Of a stretch of 64,000 nucleotides of DNA, positions 10,668 through 21,635 are shown in pieces. Below the pieces are notes generated by a model. It was given only the letters and a program-made list of their open reading frames with translations, was not told where the DNA came from and did not search any database. The position numbers were made by a program, and so were the translations under genes. Origin of the DNA: Eurosta solidaginis (lineage: Eukaryota; Arthropoda; Insecta; Diptera; Tephritidae); contig NC_090320.1 in the NCBI RefSeq assembly GCF_040869045.1, positions 239,878,978-239,942,977 of the forward strand, read 5' to 3'. How positions within the stretch are numbered: the stretch's first letter is position 1; every line of letters begins with the position of its first letter.

Positions 10668-12043
10668 ACCTAATATCAAAGCTAACTACAATTAAGGCAG
10701 GACTAAGTCCAAAATATAGTTTAAACTTCTACAAACCCTTTGTAAGAACAAAGACTGAGTATGGTTGTACTACCTTCGCAAATGCGCCTAAAGGTTACAA
10801 TTCAAAACTTCAAACAATCTCTAATGAAACTATAAGGAGATGCTTAGGAGTACCTCCCAGTACTCCAATTCATAGTAGATATGCATTGGCAGGAGAACTA
10901 CCGCCATTAACAAGAGCTAAATGGTTGACAGCGAAGGAGCTAACCAAACAATGGTTTATTAATGACTCACTTATATCTCAACTCCAAAACAACCCGGAAA
11001 TAAACTCTAGTTACAGCTACATATACAATAAGTTTGAAGATATCTTTGACAAAATAGACACAAACATCACATTCCGTAGACACTGTAACCTACACCTATT
11101 AGGCACGAACCTTGACAGCTAAAAAAATCAGTATTCTAAAGAACAACTTAAAGCTATGTACAATGAAATAAAGGCAGACTTACATAACAAAGGCTTTTTT
11201 ATTCTAGCAACGGATGCTTCGGTAACAGAAAGCAGCACAGGCTGCAGCACACATGATATATACAAAAATTTATCATACTTATACAGGATTGATGATAAAT
11301 ACTCATCTACCTTTGGGGAACTGACAGCTATCAAACAAGCGATAAAAATTGCAGCAATGGAAAAATTTAAGAAATTGGCCATCTTCACAGACAGCCTATC
11401 CTCAATAAATGCTCTAAAAAAGAAAACAACAAATAATTTCATAGTTGCAGAGATTCATAATAAATTGAATAGCTCCAACCTGGATGAAATCCAAATTATT
11501 TGGACGCCCAGCCATGTTGGAATTTTGTTTAATGAAAAGGCGGATATTGCTGCCAAAGAAGCTGCTACAAGAGGGGCAGCAATAGATACTGCTCTCACAT
11601 CTCAAGAAGCTCTAATAAAAATAAAACAGATTTTAACAAATGAATGGAACAACGAATTTCAAACAATAAGTATCTCCAGAGGTACTTATTTTGCAACAAT
11701 ATGTTCAGACACGTATCAGAAGCCCTGGTACATTAATAAGCAAATTCATATGGATCCATATGAAATTAAGCTCATTAACAGACTCATTACAGGACACACG
11801 TACTCCAAACAATATTTAAGCAGCTTCAGGCATGATGTGTCTGAAGTATGTTCATTTTGCACCTCCATAGAAACGCCAGAGCATCTTATATTTGAATGTA
11901 CTAAGTTTCACACGCTGCGAAACAACTACAATATTTTTAAAAATTCCACATCCTTATTAGAACTACTTAAATCAAAAAGTATAAAAATATATGAAGAACT
12001 TGTTAAATTTATATGTGAGGCACAGCTTTCTAAAAAGTTATAA
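10652..12043 (+). pseudogene. I-type LINE ORF2 part 3: thumb and RNase H (first copy)
   Basis: Residues from 10652 to 11122 are the RT thumb/linker (AGLSPKYSLNFYKPFVRTKTEYG). A single in-frame TAA at 11120-11122 separates this from the RNase H (11156-12043). The RNase H shows ATDASVTES (first Asp), FGELTAIKQA (Glu), IFTDSLSSINAL (Asp) and IIWTPSHVGILFNEKADIAAKEA (last Asp). A C-terminal cysteine/histidine cluster follows (CSFCTSIETPEHLIFEC). The two parts are in the same frame, so only one nonsense mutation parts them. Confidence 0.9.
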
Positions 12044-12287
12044 GGTGTGTTTAATAACCAACACATAAAAATTTTGAATTATTAGATTTAGAATAAAATC
12101 ACAGATTTTCTTTTCTCGCTTTACATACATAAAAATATAAAATACAAATACACAATGTAAATTTATATAAACAAACATCTAAATGTATGTAATCATAGAA
12201 TATAAGTTATAATTAATAACGAAATGAAGAAATTAGAGTAGATATAAAAATACTATTAAAAAGAAAATTTCTATGTAAATCCACTCC

Positions 12288-13790
12288 AGGTTAAAGGTTA
12301 CAATTCAAAACTTCAAACAATCTCTAATGAAACTATAAGGAGATGCTTAGGAGTACCTCCCAGTACTCCAATTCATAGTAGATATGCATTGGCAGGAGAA
12401 CTACCGCCATTAACAAGAGCTAAATGGTTGACAGCGAAGGAGCTAACCAAACAATGGTTTATTAATGACTCACTTATATCTCAACTCCAAAACAACCCGG
12501 AAATAAACTCTAGTTACAGCTACATATACAATAAGTTTGAAGATATCTTTGACAAAATAGACACAAACATCACATTCCGTAGACACTGTAACCTACACCT
12601 ATTAGGCACGAACCTTGACAGCTAAAAAAATCAGTATTCTAAAGAACAACTTAAAGCTATGTACAATGAAATAAAGGCAGACTTACATAACAAAGGCTTT
12701 TTTATTCTAGCAACGGATGCTTCGGTAACAGAAAGCAGCACAGGCTGCAGCACACATGATATATACAAAAATTTATCATACTTATACAGGATTGATGATA
12801 AATACTCATCTACCTTTGGGGAACTGACAGCTATCAAACAAGCGATAAAAATTGCAGCAATGGAAAAATTTAAGAAATTGGCCATCTTCACAGACAGCCT
12901 ATCCTCAATAAATGCTCTAAAAAAGAAAACAACAAATAATTTCATAGTTGCAGAGATTCATAATAAATTGAATAGCTCCAACCTGGATGAAATCCAAATT
13001 ATTTGGACGCCCAGCCATGTTGGAATTTTGTTTAATGAAAAGGCGGATATTGCTGCCAAAGAAGCTGCTACAAGAGGGGCAGCAATAGATACTGCTCTCA
13101 CATCTCAAGAAGCTCTAATAAAAATAAAACAGATTTTAACAAATGAATGGAACAACGAATTTCAAACAATAAGTATCTCCAGAGGTACTTATTTTGCAAC
13201 AATATGTTCAGACACGTATCAGAAGCCCTGGTACATTAATAAGCAAATTCATATGGATCCATATGAAATTAAGCTCATTAACAGACTCATTACAGGACAC
13301 ACGTACTCCAAACAATATTTAAGCAGCTTCAGGCATGATGTGTCTGAAGTATGTTCATTTTGCACCTCCATAGAAACGCCAGAGCATCTTATATTTGAAT
13401 GTACTAAGTTTCACACGCTGCGAAACAACTACAATATTTTTAAAAATTCCACATCCTTATTAGAACTACTTAAATCAAAAAGTATAAAAATATATGAAGA
13501 ACTTGTTAAATTTATATGTGAGGCACAGCTTTCTAAAAAGTTATAAGGTGTGTTTAATAACCAACACATAAAAATTTTGAATTATTAGATTTAGAATAAA
13601 ATCACAGATTTTCTTTTCTCGCTTTACATACATAAAAATATAAAATACAAATACACAATGTAAATTTATATAAACAAACATCTAAATGTATGTAATCATA
13701 GAATATAAGTTATAATTAATAACGAAATGAAGAAATTAGAGTAGATATAAAAATACTATTAAAAAGAAAATTTCTATGTAAATCCACTCC
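12288..13790 (+). repeat. Second, identical copy of the LINE 3' part (tandem duplication)
   Basis: Bases 12292-13790 repeat 10789-12287 at an offset of exactly 1,503 bp, with ORFs of identical protein sequence (RNase H 12659-13546) and the same 3' UTR. The junction carries a 4-base filler AGGT (12288-12291). I saw no difference between the copies by eye. Confidence 0.93.
12659..13546 (+). pseudogene. I-type LINE RNase H (second copy)
   Basis: A 295-residue frame identical to 11156-12043. It retains all four RNase H acidic positions and the C-terminal Cys/His cluster. It is a 5'-truncated repeat with no promoter or start of its own, so it is probably not expressed. Confidence 0.88.
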
Positions 13791-15360
13791 AAAACATCCA
13801 CTGTTGGTTTTTTTTGGCAACATAAACAACCCAGCCAGCATTTTTTGAAAATTTTGATCAAAAAATATTTAAATATCATACCCCAAGATGATTAAAAACG
13901 TTCAAATTTAAAAGAATTTTCTGTTCGAAAATTAACGTATCGTCGGGAGAAAAATGTACCATAAATTTGATTATTCTTGAATAATCATTTATGATTCCTA
14001 TTTCGAAACTCCTTTTATTCATATTTGATATTATTGTAGAATTGAGCTTTAATAGTTTTCGAGTAATATTTGACTGCTTTTCACAGTCATTTTTTGGTCA
14101 TATTCGTGAATATATTTCAATCGTTTTGGTTGAGTTTTTTGAATCATTTTTGAATGCCATTATAATGCATTTATTCATTCAAAATAGGATACTACATAAT
14201 AATCTTATTTCATCAGGGGAATAAAGCAATCGAAAGTGAGCTATTCGAACCACAACTAACTCGCAAACAAACTTGACCGATATACATACCGATATACCGA
14301 TATACACCTGCGACTACAACATCCAATATCAGCATTGTCGTCTGCATCTTAAAATACGGATACGATACGGGATGTTGAAGCCGTATCCAGGTATGTCAAG
14401 ATAGTTTCACTTACCTGGGGTTCAACTAGCTCACAACCTATGTATTGTCCAATCATTATGTATTTTCTGGGAAGCTGAAGGGGTGAAATGGTTGGGGAAA
14501 TCTTCGTTCACGAGCAGCATTACATTACTTTTGTCTTGAAGAATATACATATTTTGCATAAATAATAAAATTTTTATATATTTTTTCTTAGCTTCATGAT
14601 TGAATAAATATGTGTATGTAAAAAAAAAAAAGATTTTTAATGAAAATTAAAAAATATAAACAAGTGAAAGTTCATTATTCAGTAAACAAATATATTCACA
14701 AAAGATTCAGAAAGCTGACTGAAAAATTATTATAAATTTTTGATCACCTAAAGTAAACACATTTGATTCAAATATGATTCCAAAATGTGATTGAAAAAAT
14801 ATATTCAGTTTTTGATCATCAAAGGTAAGCATATTTTATTATTATTTTTGTTGGTTTTTATGAAATATTAAAATTTAGTCATTAAAAGACTTCAAAAATG
14901 ATTCCAAAAAGTGATCGAAAAATGCTTTTTAGTTTTTCATCATCAAAAGTACTCATATTTGATTATTTCTTTTGTTCAATTGTATGATAACTCATTATTT
15001 AGTCAGAAAGAGGAATCAAATTGTATTAATATGTAGGGAAATTCAAAATTGAATCACCTAAATGCTGAGTGGGAACTCTACAAAAATCTTGTTACATGGT
15101 GTATAAGGTGATATCACAAACATCTTAACCAACCAGCTGTATTCAGATGAATACAGACAAATCCAAAAAAAAAAAAAAAATATTACTCAAAAAGTTATTT
15201 GCCAACAATTTCTAATCAAAATTCAATTAGGTCACAAAGTTAGAATGTAATAAAATAAATGCTATGAAATAACCAGATAAGTAAAAGTAATTGCAAACAA
15301 CACAAAAGCGAAAGAGACGCTAAGAGATACTAAATTTGTTTTATTTTTATTTATTTATGC
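13791..15360. other. AT-rich stretch without genes; candidate MITE 13830-15073
   Basis: No coding region is supported. The ends at 13830 (CCCAGCCAGCATTTTTTGA) and 15073 (reverse complement CCCACTCAGCATTT) are inverted relatives, suggesting a 1.24-kb non-autonomous DNA element. Inside, three degenerate repeats around TTTTTGATCAYCWAARGTA occur near 14737, 14811 and 14931. Poly-A runs lie at 14621 and 15166. Confidence 0.4.
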
Positions 15361-15590
15361 GGCACGATGTCTAGATTCAACTAGTTGCATCTAGCAAGGA
15401 GATACAGACACCGGGAAAAAAATTACAACACGCGTTGTACCACCGAGAAGGTTTAGGCCGAGCTTCTTTTCTGATTTGCCTCGTTCTTTTAATTTTTCCC
15501 ACAAATAGGCAAGACGGGACCTACATGTTTTACGCCGACATCGAACGGTATCTGCAAGCAGATGAATTATCGGTGAAAAATGAATAAACA
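15361..15590 (-). mobile_element. S2 SINE relic (3' part)
   Basis: On the minus strand this matches the 3' half of the S2 SINE best seen at 23538-23883: the stretch around TAGGTCCCGTC, the AAGCTCGGCCTAA block and the GGTGGTACAACGCG region. The tRNA-like head is missing. Divergence is high, so it is an old copy. Confidence 0.65.
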
Positions 15591-15639
15591 TATGTACATA
15601 TATGTTGTATTTTATGTTGCTTCAAAGGGATCTTCGTTG

Positions 15640-16452
15640 TGGTAGGCGAGCACCGTTGTTGTTGTTGTAGCCGTGCTTCGCCCCATCCAATAGGCGCGAC
15701 CGATCACAAATTGTCATCAATATCCTCTAACGGGAGTCCAAGGCAAATTGCTTTTTCAACCGGGGTCGACCATATTGAGAGGGGTGTAAGAAGCGCTGGT
15801 TCCACATTGCGATTGAAGAGAGGGCTGGTGTCATGTGCGGACGCATTGCAAGCAGGGCATACATTTTGTATGTCGGGTTTGATTCTGGATAGGTAAAAGT
15901 TTAACCTGTTACAGTACCAAATCGAAGTTGAGCTAGAGTGATAATCGTTTCCCTAGGAGGAGTGCGTTCCTCTTCTGCGAGTTCTGAGTATTTCTCTTTA
16001 AGAACTTGATCCGCCGGGCAATTCGTGGCATAGAGGTCCAACGCCTGTTTATGGATATCACCGAAGACCTGCTTGTGCTTTCTTGCTTCATACGGCTGTG
16101 TTCTATTTCCTCATAATGCTAACGGAGTTGACCTCTTAATATGGTGGTGAGGTATGGCCTCTTCAATCAGATGAATGGTGGGATGCCAACAGGGTAGTCA
16201 ACAGAAACTTTTTGTTCAGCATTTAGATTATCTCCCAAATGGGGAATACTCTCACAGCATTGTGTAGGTGGTGTTCTGGGGACATAAAAAGGTAGCCCGT
16301 AGCGGTTTTGACGGCAGTGTTTTGGCAGGCCTGTATTTTCTTCCAGGCAGTAACCTTAAGGCTTGGCGACCATATCGAGGACGCGTAGCATTCAATCTGC
16401 CGGCCAATTGCTTTGTAAGTGGTAATAAGCGCTTCTTTGTCTTTAGCCCAAG
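15640..16452 (-). mobile_element. LINE 3' fragment with (AAC)n tail
   Basis: On the minus strand this encodes the end of a LINE ORF2 in broken frames, including a CPAC...H...C-type zinc cluster near 15860 and a C-terminal LGLPLDD-like end near 15730. It then ends GCTACAACAACAACAAC at 15640-15670. The same segment occurs at 58964-59640. The clade is not resolved from this fragment; it belongs to the dipteran Jockey/R1-like LINEs. Confidence 0.7.
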
Positions 16453-17060
16453 TTGTTGTTGTTGTAGCGATAAGGACACTCTCCGAAGGCCTTGTGGAGT
16501 GTTATCGAGTTAATGGTCCTTTGCCGGATGCAGATCCAGTACGTTCCGGTACCAAGCCCGACCATCTCCGGAACGACGCTTCCCAAGGTAGTCGGTTCTA
16601 TGTACCGGAGCGATTCGGGATTTTTCCCGACCAAGGACTGTCATTTCAGGGTAACCCCATTTAATTTGTTGCGTCCCTCCCATAAATTGCCATCCTCCTA
16701 GCAGCCCCTTAATGCGGGACTGCTCCATATTCTCTTGCTCCGGGAAGGTATCGAAACCAATCCGGGTCCGTCTCCTGACCCCGGTTGTGAGAAATGGTTT
16801 TGCTGCATCTGCCGGAAAAGAATCTTTTTAGGACGGTCATACTCTTGTCAGTGTGTCTCGTGTAAAGGATGCATCGGACAGGTTATTCTGGGCTAGATCC
16901 CAAAACCAGACGTCCACGTAACTTCTATAAATCTGTTATGAACCCCTTGACGTTAACACCTTCCTCATTCGGGAGTGCCCTTCTACTACCCACAACTATG
17001 GCGTGTGCACTGGCTTAATCCCGGAGCTTCAGCAGCGTGAGCTACCAAACACAGACATTT
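16453..17060 (-). mobile_element. Second LINE fragment sharing the S1 3' tail
   Basis: The minus strand reads a broken protein with a CWSC..., TISHNRGQETDPDW, RYLPGA pattern (about 16740-16860). It then runs into a 3' end nearly identical to the last 110 bp of S1: GAGATGGTCGGGCT, CCGGATCTG-type repeats, the GCCTTCGG stem and (CAA)n. The upstream part is unrelated to S1. It abuts the LINE at 15640-16452. Confidence 0.6.
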
Positions 17061-18008
17061 CCTAAGGAATCAGACTATCATTTTCAAATTTAAACTTCCA
17101 TAGTTAATTTTATTCAATACAATTCACATTTGTACTTATTGTGTTAGTTGCTTACACTTAGGTATTTAAGAATACGTTAAAACGTGTTTATCTTTCGATA
17201 TCTATGATTAAATATTCACTTATAACCTCCATTAACTTATATAGTAAGCGTTAAATTTATGTGAAGTATTAGAAACTATTTTTTGGGGGTAAGCGAAATG
17301 GAACTACTGACCTATCTCAATATATGTACATACATACATAGTTATTACATGGTTTCTTCATTCAGTTGCATTTGCCCAAATAAGAAAACCTAGGCATTAA
17401 TGTATAGTGAAACGCATGTATATTCTTACAATGATGTAGAACTAAAAGAAGATGTATTTAATTTCTAATTCTGCCACAAAATATATGGCAGGATGATCTT
17501 CTCAAAAGACGGAACAATAGAAACCGATGTGCAACAAATGAAAGCTGAGTAGTGGGTTGTATACTCGTAAATATGCATATATATATGTAAATACCCAACA
17601 GGCATTTCTGTAAATGCTTTTGGAAATAACTTTAACTAAGTTTATAAAAGAGAAGTCTAAGCGCTTTCGATATTAAATACATTTTGATTTTCTTCAATCA
17701 TCTTTTTGTAAACGTTGAAACCGAATGTTAGTTAATGGTTTAGTTTTATAAACAGGAATCACACGCCTTGCTTTCTTTTGACATTTTATGTAAGCTTACA
17801 CTTAAGCTTCTAACCAACGTTCCATTACTCGATCGATTATGTTACGTTTTCTGTCAAACGTTTTGTAAACAAAAAAATCAGCGTTTTGTTAGCTTAATAT
17901 CTATTTTTGTAAATCTTTTAAAAACTTACCTTTACTTTACTTTGCCTGTTAGGTATGTACATACATATATATTGTTCATGCATATATTTTAAAAGAAAAA
18001 GACCAAAC
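17061..18008. other. AT-rich stretch, nothing recognised
   Basis: I see no supported gene. The one open frame (17768-17992) is low-complexity and hydrophobic with no family signature. The left LTR of the CsRn1 element would be expected here but could not be found, so that end appears deleted or replaced. Confidence 0.5.
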
Positions 18009-18546
18009 CTAAGCCTTAGTAAATCTTTCAACAACACTTAAATATGTAAAAAAAAAAACAGAAAGTAAAGTATTATTCAAATGGAACTTACATTTTATGT
18101 TTTTAAAGTATTTTGGAAATCGTTCAATAACTTCATACGGTCCTGAGTATTTAAAATCTAAAGATGATCGACCAGCATCAACACGAATCCAAACATGTGT
18201 ACATGTATATAAATCTTTGCTAATAAAATTGGTTCTCTGGAATGTGCCGAAGTTGAAATAGGTTGTAAATTTTTCATAATTCTTTTTAAAGTTAAAACGA
18301 AATCTGGCGGATCTCCAATTATTTAGTTGTGGTTGAAAGAAATGTTCTGGAAGTTGAATTTGTTCTCCATATATAAGTTCAGCAGAAGTAGTTTTCAAAT
18401 TATCTTTAAAAGAAGTACGAATTCCTAAAAGCACGGAATTTAGCGTTGATGTCCATTGTAAATTTTCATTACATCTTAATCCTGCCTTTAAAGTACGGTG
18501 AAAACGCTCAACTAAACCATTCGATTGTGGATGATAAGCTGACATG
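18009..18546 (-). pseudogene. CsRn1 element integrase C-terminal part
   Basis: From 18545 it reads MSAYHPQSNGLVERFHRTLK, the conserved end of the integrase core (catalytic Glu in LVERFHR). A downstream region follows ending GPYEVIERFPKYF, as in chromodomain-free CsRn1 integrases. The methionine at 18545 is internal. The upstream coding continues right of the S1 insertion at 18925. Confidence 0.85.
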
Positions 18547-18918
18547 TTGTTGTTGTAGCGATAAGGTTGCTCCCTGAAGGCTTTCGGGAGTGTTATCGAT
18601 GTGATGGTTCTTTGCCGGATACAGATCCGGTACGCTCCGGTACCACAGCACCATTAAGGTGCTAACCCGACCATCTCGGGAACGATTTTTGTAGCCACAT
18701 TAAACCTTCAGGCCATTCCCTCCCTCCCAAGCTCCTCATGGAACTTGGGGTTGCCAGAGCCTCGTCTGTTAGTGAAACAGGATTCGCCGGGATAGGAGAG
18801 GTTGACAATTGGGTTTGGAGAAGCTATATATTGCGCTGGCAACCTGAAGGGTTGCGCTACACAGCCCCTTGAATCTGGTATTTTAGTCGCACCTTACGAC
18901 AGGCATACCTACCGCGGC
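18547..18918 (-). mobile_element. S1 retroposon, copy b (inside CsRn1 integrase)
   Basis: A 372-bp S1 copy with its (GTT)n tail at the left. It lacks the first ~30 bp of the full element. GACATG flanks it at 18541-18546 and 18919-18924, a short target duplication. Removing it reconnects the integrase core. Confidence 0.88.
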
Positions 18919-18924
18919 GACATG

Positions 18925-19240
18925 ATGTGTTGCTCCAAGAAACTTTGCAAGATCACGAACAAGTGATGGTACAAATTGACGACCTCTATCAGAAATAATA
19001 ATATTTGGACATCCAAACCGGCATACCCAAAAATGGTAAAACGTTCTGCAAACTGTTTCAGCTTTAATATTTACAATAGGGAAAGCTTCCGGCCATTATG
19101 TGGTAACCCACTTGCTATGTAATATTCCACTTGTTTTGATGACTTGCATGGGAAAACAGAAAGTTCAACCCCTAAATCTATTAAAAACATTACTTTTGCC
19201 TTACGCTCAGTGATGAATAGTCGACCAGATACATTACCAT
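18925..19240 (-). pseudogene. CsRn1 protease start fused to integrase core by deletion
   Basis: The right part reads RLFITERKAKVMFLIDLGVE, a decayed retropepsin start (DTGA expected, DLGV seen). It then switches within a few residues to TWPEAFPIVNIKAE and IIISDRGRQFVPSLV of the integrase core (second Asp). Frames change more than once. The join marks a deletion of roughly 2-3 kb relative to a full pol (estimate from family size). Confidence 0.7.
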
Positions 19241-19249
19241 CATCATGAG

Positions 19250-20201
19250 CGGTCGCAACTTCTGACGACGGCGGAATTAGTTTTTTGGATTTTTAAATAC
19301 ACATGGCTGTATACACTTGATTGCTCTCTCAGCAAAACGCCAATGATACCAGCATAACCCTGAATCTTTGCGGTTTCGTGACTTTTCACCAGATTGAGAT
19401 AAGCTACGTCTAGATGAACTACCACGATTTGAATTGCGAGATCGGTTCTCGATAGCTTCTATTCTCGATATGATCGATTCCAATTTTAATGAAAAAGTAG
19501 AAAATTCGGAATGTAACGATATGTCATTACGAGGCATAGCAGTTCGAAATTTTTTTTATTCTCATTCAGCAAAGGATAATGCCGAAGTAGAAGAAAATCG
19601 CTCAAAAATTTTATCAGCTAATATTGCCAGCTTATCTAATTGATTGCATTCTGTTACCCCAAGGATGCACTTGACTTTTTTCGGAAGTCTTTCAAAAAAT
19701 AACATTTTTAACACATTATCACTGACCTTAAATCCAGCTAAGGCTTTCATGCGGTGCATGAGATGTGAAGGCTTTTGATCACCTAACTACATTGTTCAGC
19801 AGCTGCTTCAGTTAACTCTCTTCGTATTCAGTAAATAGTTTAATAATTCGGGTCTTCATAGCTTCATAACGTCCTTGTGCTGGAGGATTCTTGATGATGT
19901 CTTTCACCACGTAAAGAATCGATGGGTCCAGATGGCTTAGAAGATAGTCAAATTTTGTTGAGTTTTGACTTACGCCAGCAATGTTGAAACTTGATTCAAT
20001 TTGCAGAAACCAGATTTCAGGTTCTTCACGCCAGAAAGTTGGTAGTTTAGGGATACGTGCCGAAAAACTCTCACCAGCCGATACGGTGCCCGGCACTGAA
20101 GTTGCAGAAAATGAAGACGGTCTCACGCCGGATGTTGTTGATGCTGATGCTGACGGATTGTTGCCAGAATTTTCCTCTCTCATAACCAACGGCATGTTCA
20201 A
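19250..20201 (-). pseudogene. CsRn1 element gag
   Basis: It starts MNMPLVMREENSGN at 20201. RIPKLPTFWREEPEIWFLQIE and FDYLLSHLDPSIL are typical of the CsRn1 capsid. The frame breaks near 19812 and again near 19560. The C-terminal motif C-x2-YH-x-x-F...C-x3-C lies near 19330-19380 and replaces the usual CCHC knuckle in this clade. The start lies just downstream of the primer site. Confidence 0.82.
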
Positions 20202-20202
20202 A

Positions 20203-20219
20203 TCACGTCGGGGTCACCA
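20203..20219 (-). promoter_or_regulatory. CsRn1 primer-binding site (tRNA-Trp)
   Basis: The minus strand reads TGGTGACCCCGACGTGA two bases from the LTR. It complements the 3' end of tRNA-Trp over 17 bases, the primer known for CsRn1-clade elements. Confidence 0.88.
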
Positions 20220-20221
20220 AA

Positions 20222-20645
20222 TGTTGAAATAAACAATTACTTTCTAAAAAATGTCTTTTATTACAGAAGAAAAAATTATGAAGTGAAAAAGTTTTGTTTT
20301 AATGAGAATTTCTACTTTTCACTTATGATGATATATTCTTTGTTCATTGTATATTCAGGATAGACGACTCATATTTTCAGAATCCTCCTGAGACTTCTAC
20401 TTTATACTTATAATGGCCGATCTTTACGAATTACATACGATTATTTGGATTCGGCGCCTCGTATTTTACAATATAATGGTTTATAAATTTTGTATTGGAT
20501 GTTTATGGAATGTAATACATACTTTTTTTCTTGTTTTACTTTCAAGTGTAATACATTAGATTCATTCGCATTAGCTACTACTAGGGTTTATGGAATCTTA
20601 GTAGTAATACCCAAAAGCAGTGCTCGGGCAAGAATTTCCGTTACA
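20222..20645 (-). repeat. CsRn1 5' LTR
   Basis: A 424-bp LTR. On the minus strand it starts TGTAACGGAAATTCTTGCCC and ends in TTCAACA next to the primer site. It contains an AATAAA-compatible region. No partner LTR is visible. Confidence 0.8.
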
Positions 20646-21059
20646 ATTTAATACATTTTTTTGTTGCAGCAGCTTTAGAATTCGTTAATACATACCAACT
20701 TGCGCAATGCGATTGTATATGGATGATTAAATGATGATTCGATTTATATACTTTCTCGGGTAAGTTCAACTTACAGCACCAGAAGAAAAGGAAATAGTTG
20801 AGTGAAAATTGTTTCCGCCCCCCAGCCCGCCAACCCCGCTATCTTCTATCAGATACCAAAAACATCTATCGTTATCTGTCTATCGCTAATCAGCTGGTTG
20901 ACTGTCATGGTGAGTTTGTGATGGTGAGTCTCCTAAATGTGTGCAAAAAACATTGAACCAAACAGGGGTAGGGAAGTAAGCAAAAAAAAATATTTATTTT
21001 CCTTGTGAGTATGTAAGGAGATTGGACAGTGTGTAAAACGCACAAAAAGTCTGAAATAG
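20646..21059. other. Unassigned stretch between two retrotransposons
   Basis: No coding signal. A C-rich tract lies at 20816-20840. It separates the CsRn1 LTR from the truncated integrase of gypsy C and could be original host DNA. Confidence 0.4.
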
Positions 21060-21635
21060 GTGCACTAGTAAATTTCTTGATAGGGTTTAGTAGTACAAAT
21101 TTTGTCAAATGGTCCAGCACTATTAAGATTCCAATGTGCCCTTTCTTCGATCGTGGATAGGGTCCTAACAAATCGATTTATAGTTTTTGAAATGGCCGCT
21201 CAGTACTGATCTGCGTAGTCATGGGCGGACGAAGTGTTATGTTTGGAGCCTTACTTTGTTTACATATGTCGCATTTCTATACAAAGTTGTTAACGTCGGT
21301 AGTGATATTTGGCCAATAAAAATTAATACGCAAACGTTGTAAGGTTTTTGCAACCCCACCATGGCATTTGTTGGGAGGGCAATGAGCATTTTCAATAATT
21401 TGCCTAACTAAGCTCTTTGGAACCCATAGCTTCAAATTATAAGTTTCCAACTCTGGATTGCCATCTGGGAAGTCAATACGCTTATAAACATGTCTGTCGA
21501 CAACTTTCAAGTCGGGTAGGCGAAACTCATTACTTCTAATATATTGCTTCAACTTCTTGTAATCATTGGATTCAAATTCGGAGGACTCCAAATCAATCAG
21601 AGGACCGACCTCGAGCTCATTCAGTTCATTCTTTT
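21060..21635 (-). pseudogene. gypsy C integrase N-terminal part
   Basis: The HHCC zinc domain is visible (HCPPNKCHGG ... CDICKQSKAP), followed by the first core Asp in IDLLGPYPRSKKG and DHLTKFVLLNPI. One stop (TAG-type, near 21178) sits before IDLLGPY. The core is then lost at about 21060, so no second Asp or Glu remains. Confidence 0.82.

Larger units (their letters stand above)
6193..13790 (+). mobile_element. I-type LINE (with RNase H), disrupted and 3'-duplicated
   Basis: On the plus strand this holds a 5' leader (6193-6470), ORF1 with CCHC knuckles, an APE-type endonuclease, a reverse transcriptase with YADD, and an RNase H. That order and the RNase H place it in the I superfamily. A solo gypsy LTR (8790-9463) splits ORF2. 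The 3' 1.5 kb is present twice head to tail. The 3' ends read AAATCCACTCC (12287 and 13790) without an obvious simple-repeat tail. The exact 5' end is not visible. Confidence 0.9.
18009..20645 (-). mobile_element. CsRn1-type gypsy retrotransposon B, internally deleted
   Basis: On the minus strand the order is LTR (20222-20645), a tRNA-Trp primer site, gag with the CsRn1-type Cys/His motif (CWYHWRF...KC...PC), the start of protease, then abruptly integrase. RT, RNase H and the integrase N-terminus are missing. An S1 retroposon splits the integrase. The 3' LTR is not visible. Confidence 0.85.

Noticed and set aside
11128..13108. Minus-strand frames 11128-11442, 11414-11605 and their copies at 12631 and 12917
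   Set aside because: Antisense shadows of the RNase H coding, duplicated because the segment is duplicated.
6255..13790. Possible terminal inverted repeats of the I-type LINE (GGAGTGGA near 6255 and TCCACTCC at 13790)
   Set aside because: Only 8 bp, the 5' end is not defined, and LINEs do not have inverted ends; probably chance.
17768..17992. 74-codon plus-strand open frame
   Set aside because: AT-rich hydrophobic reading with no family match, no splice or promoter context.
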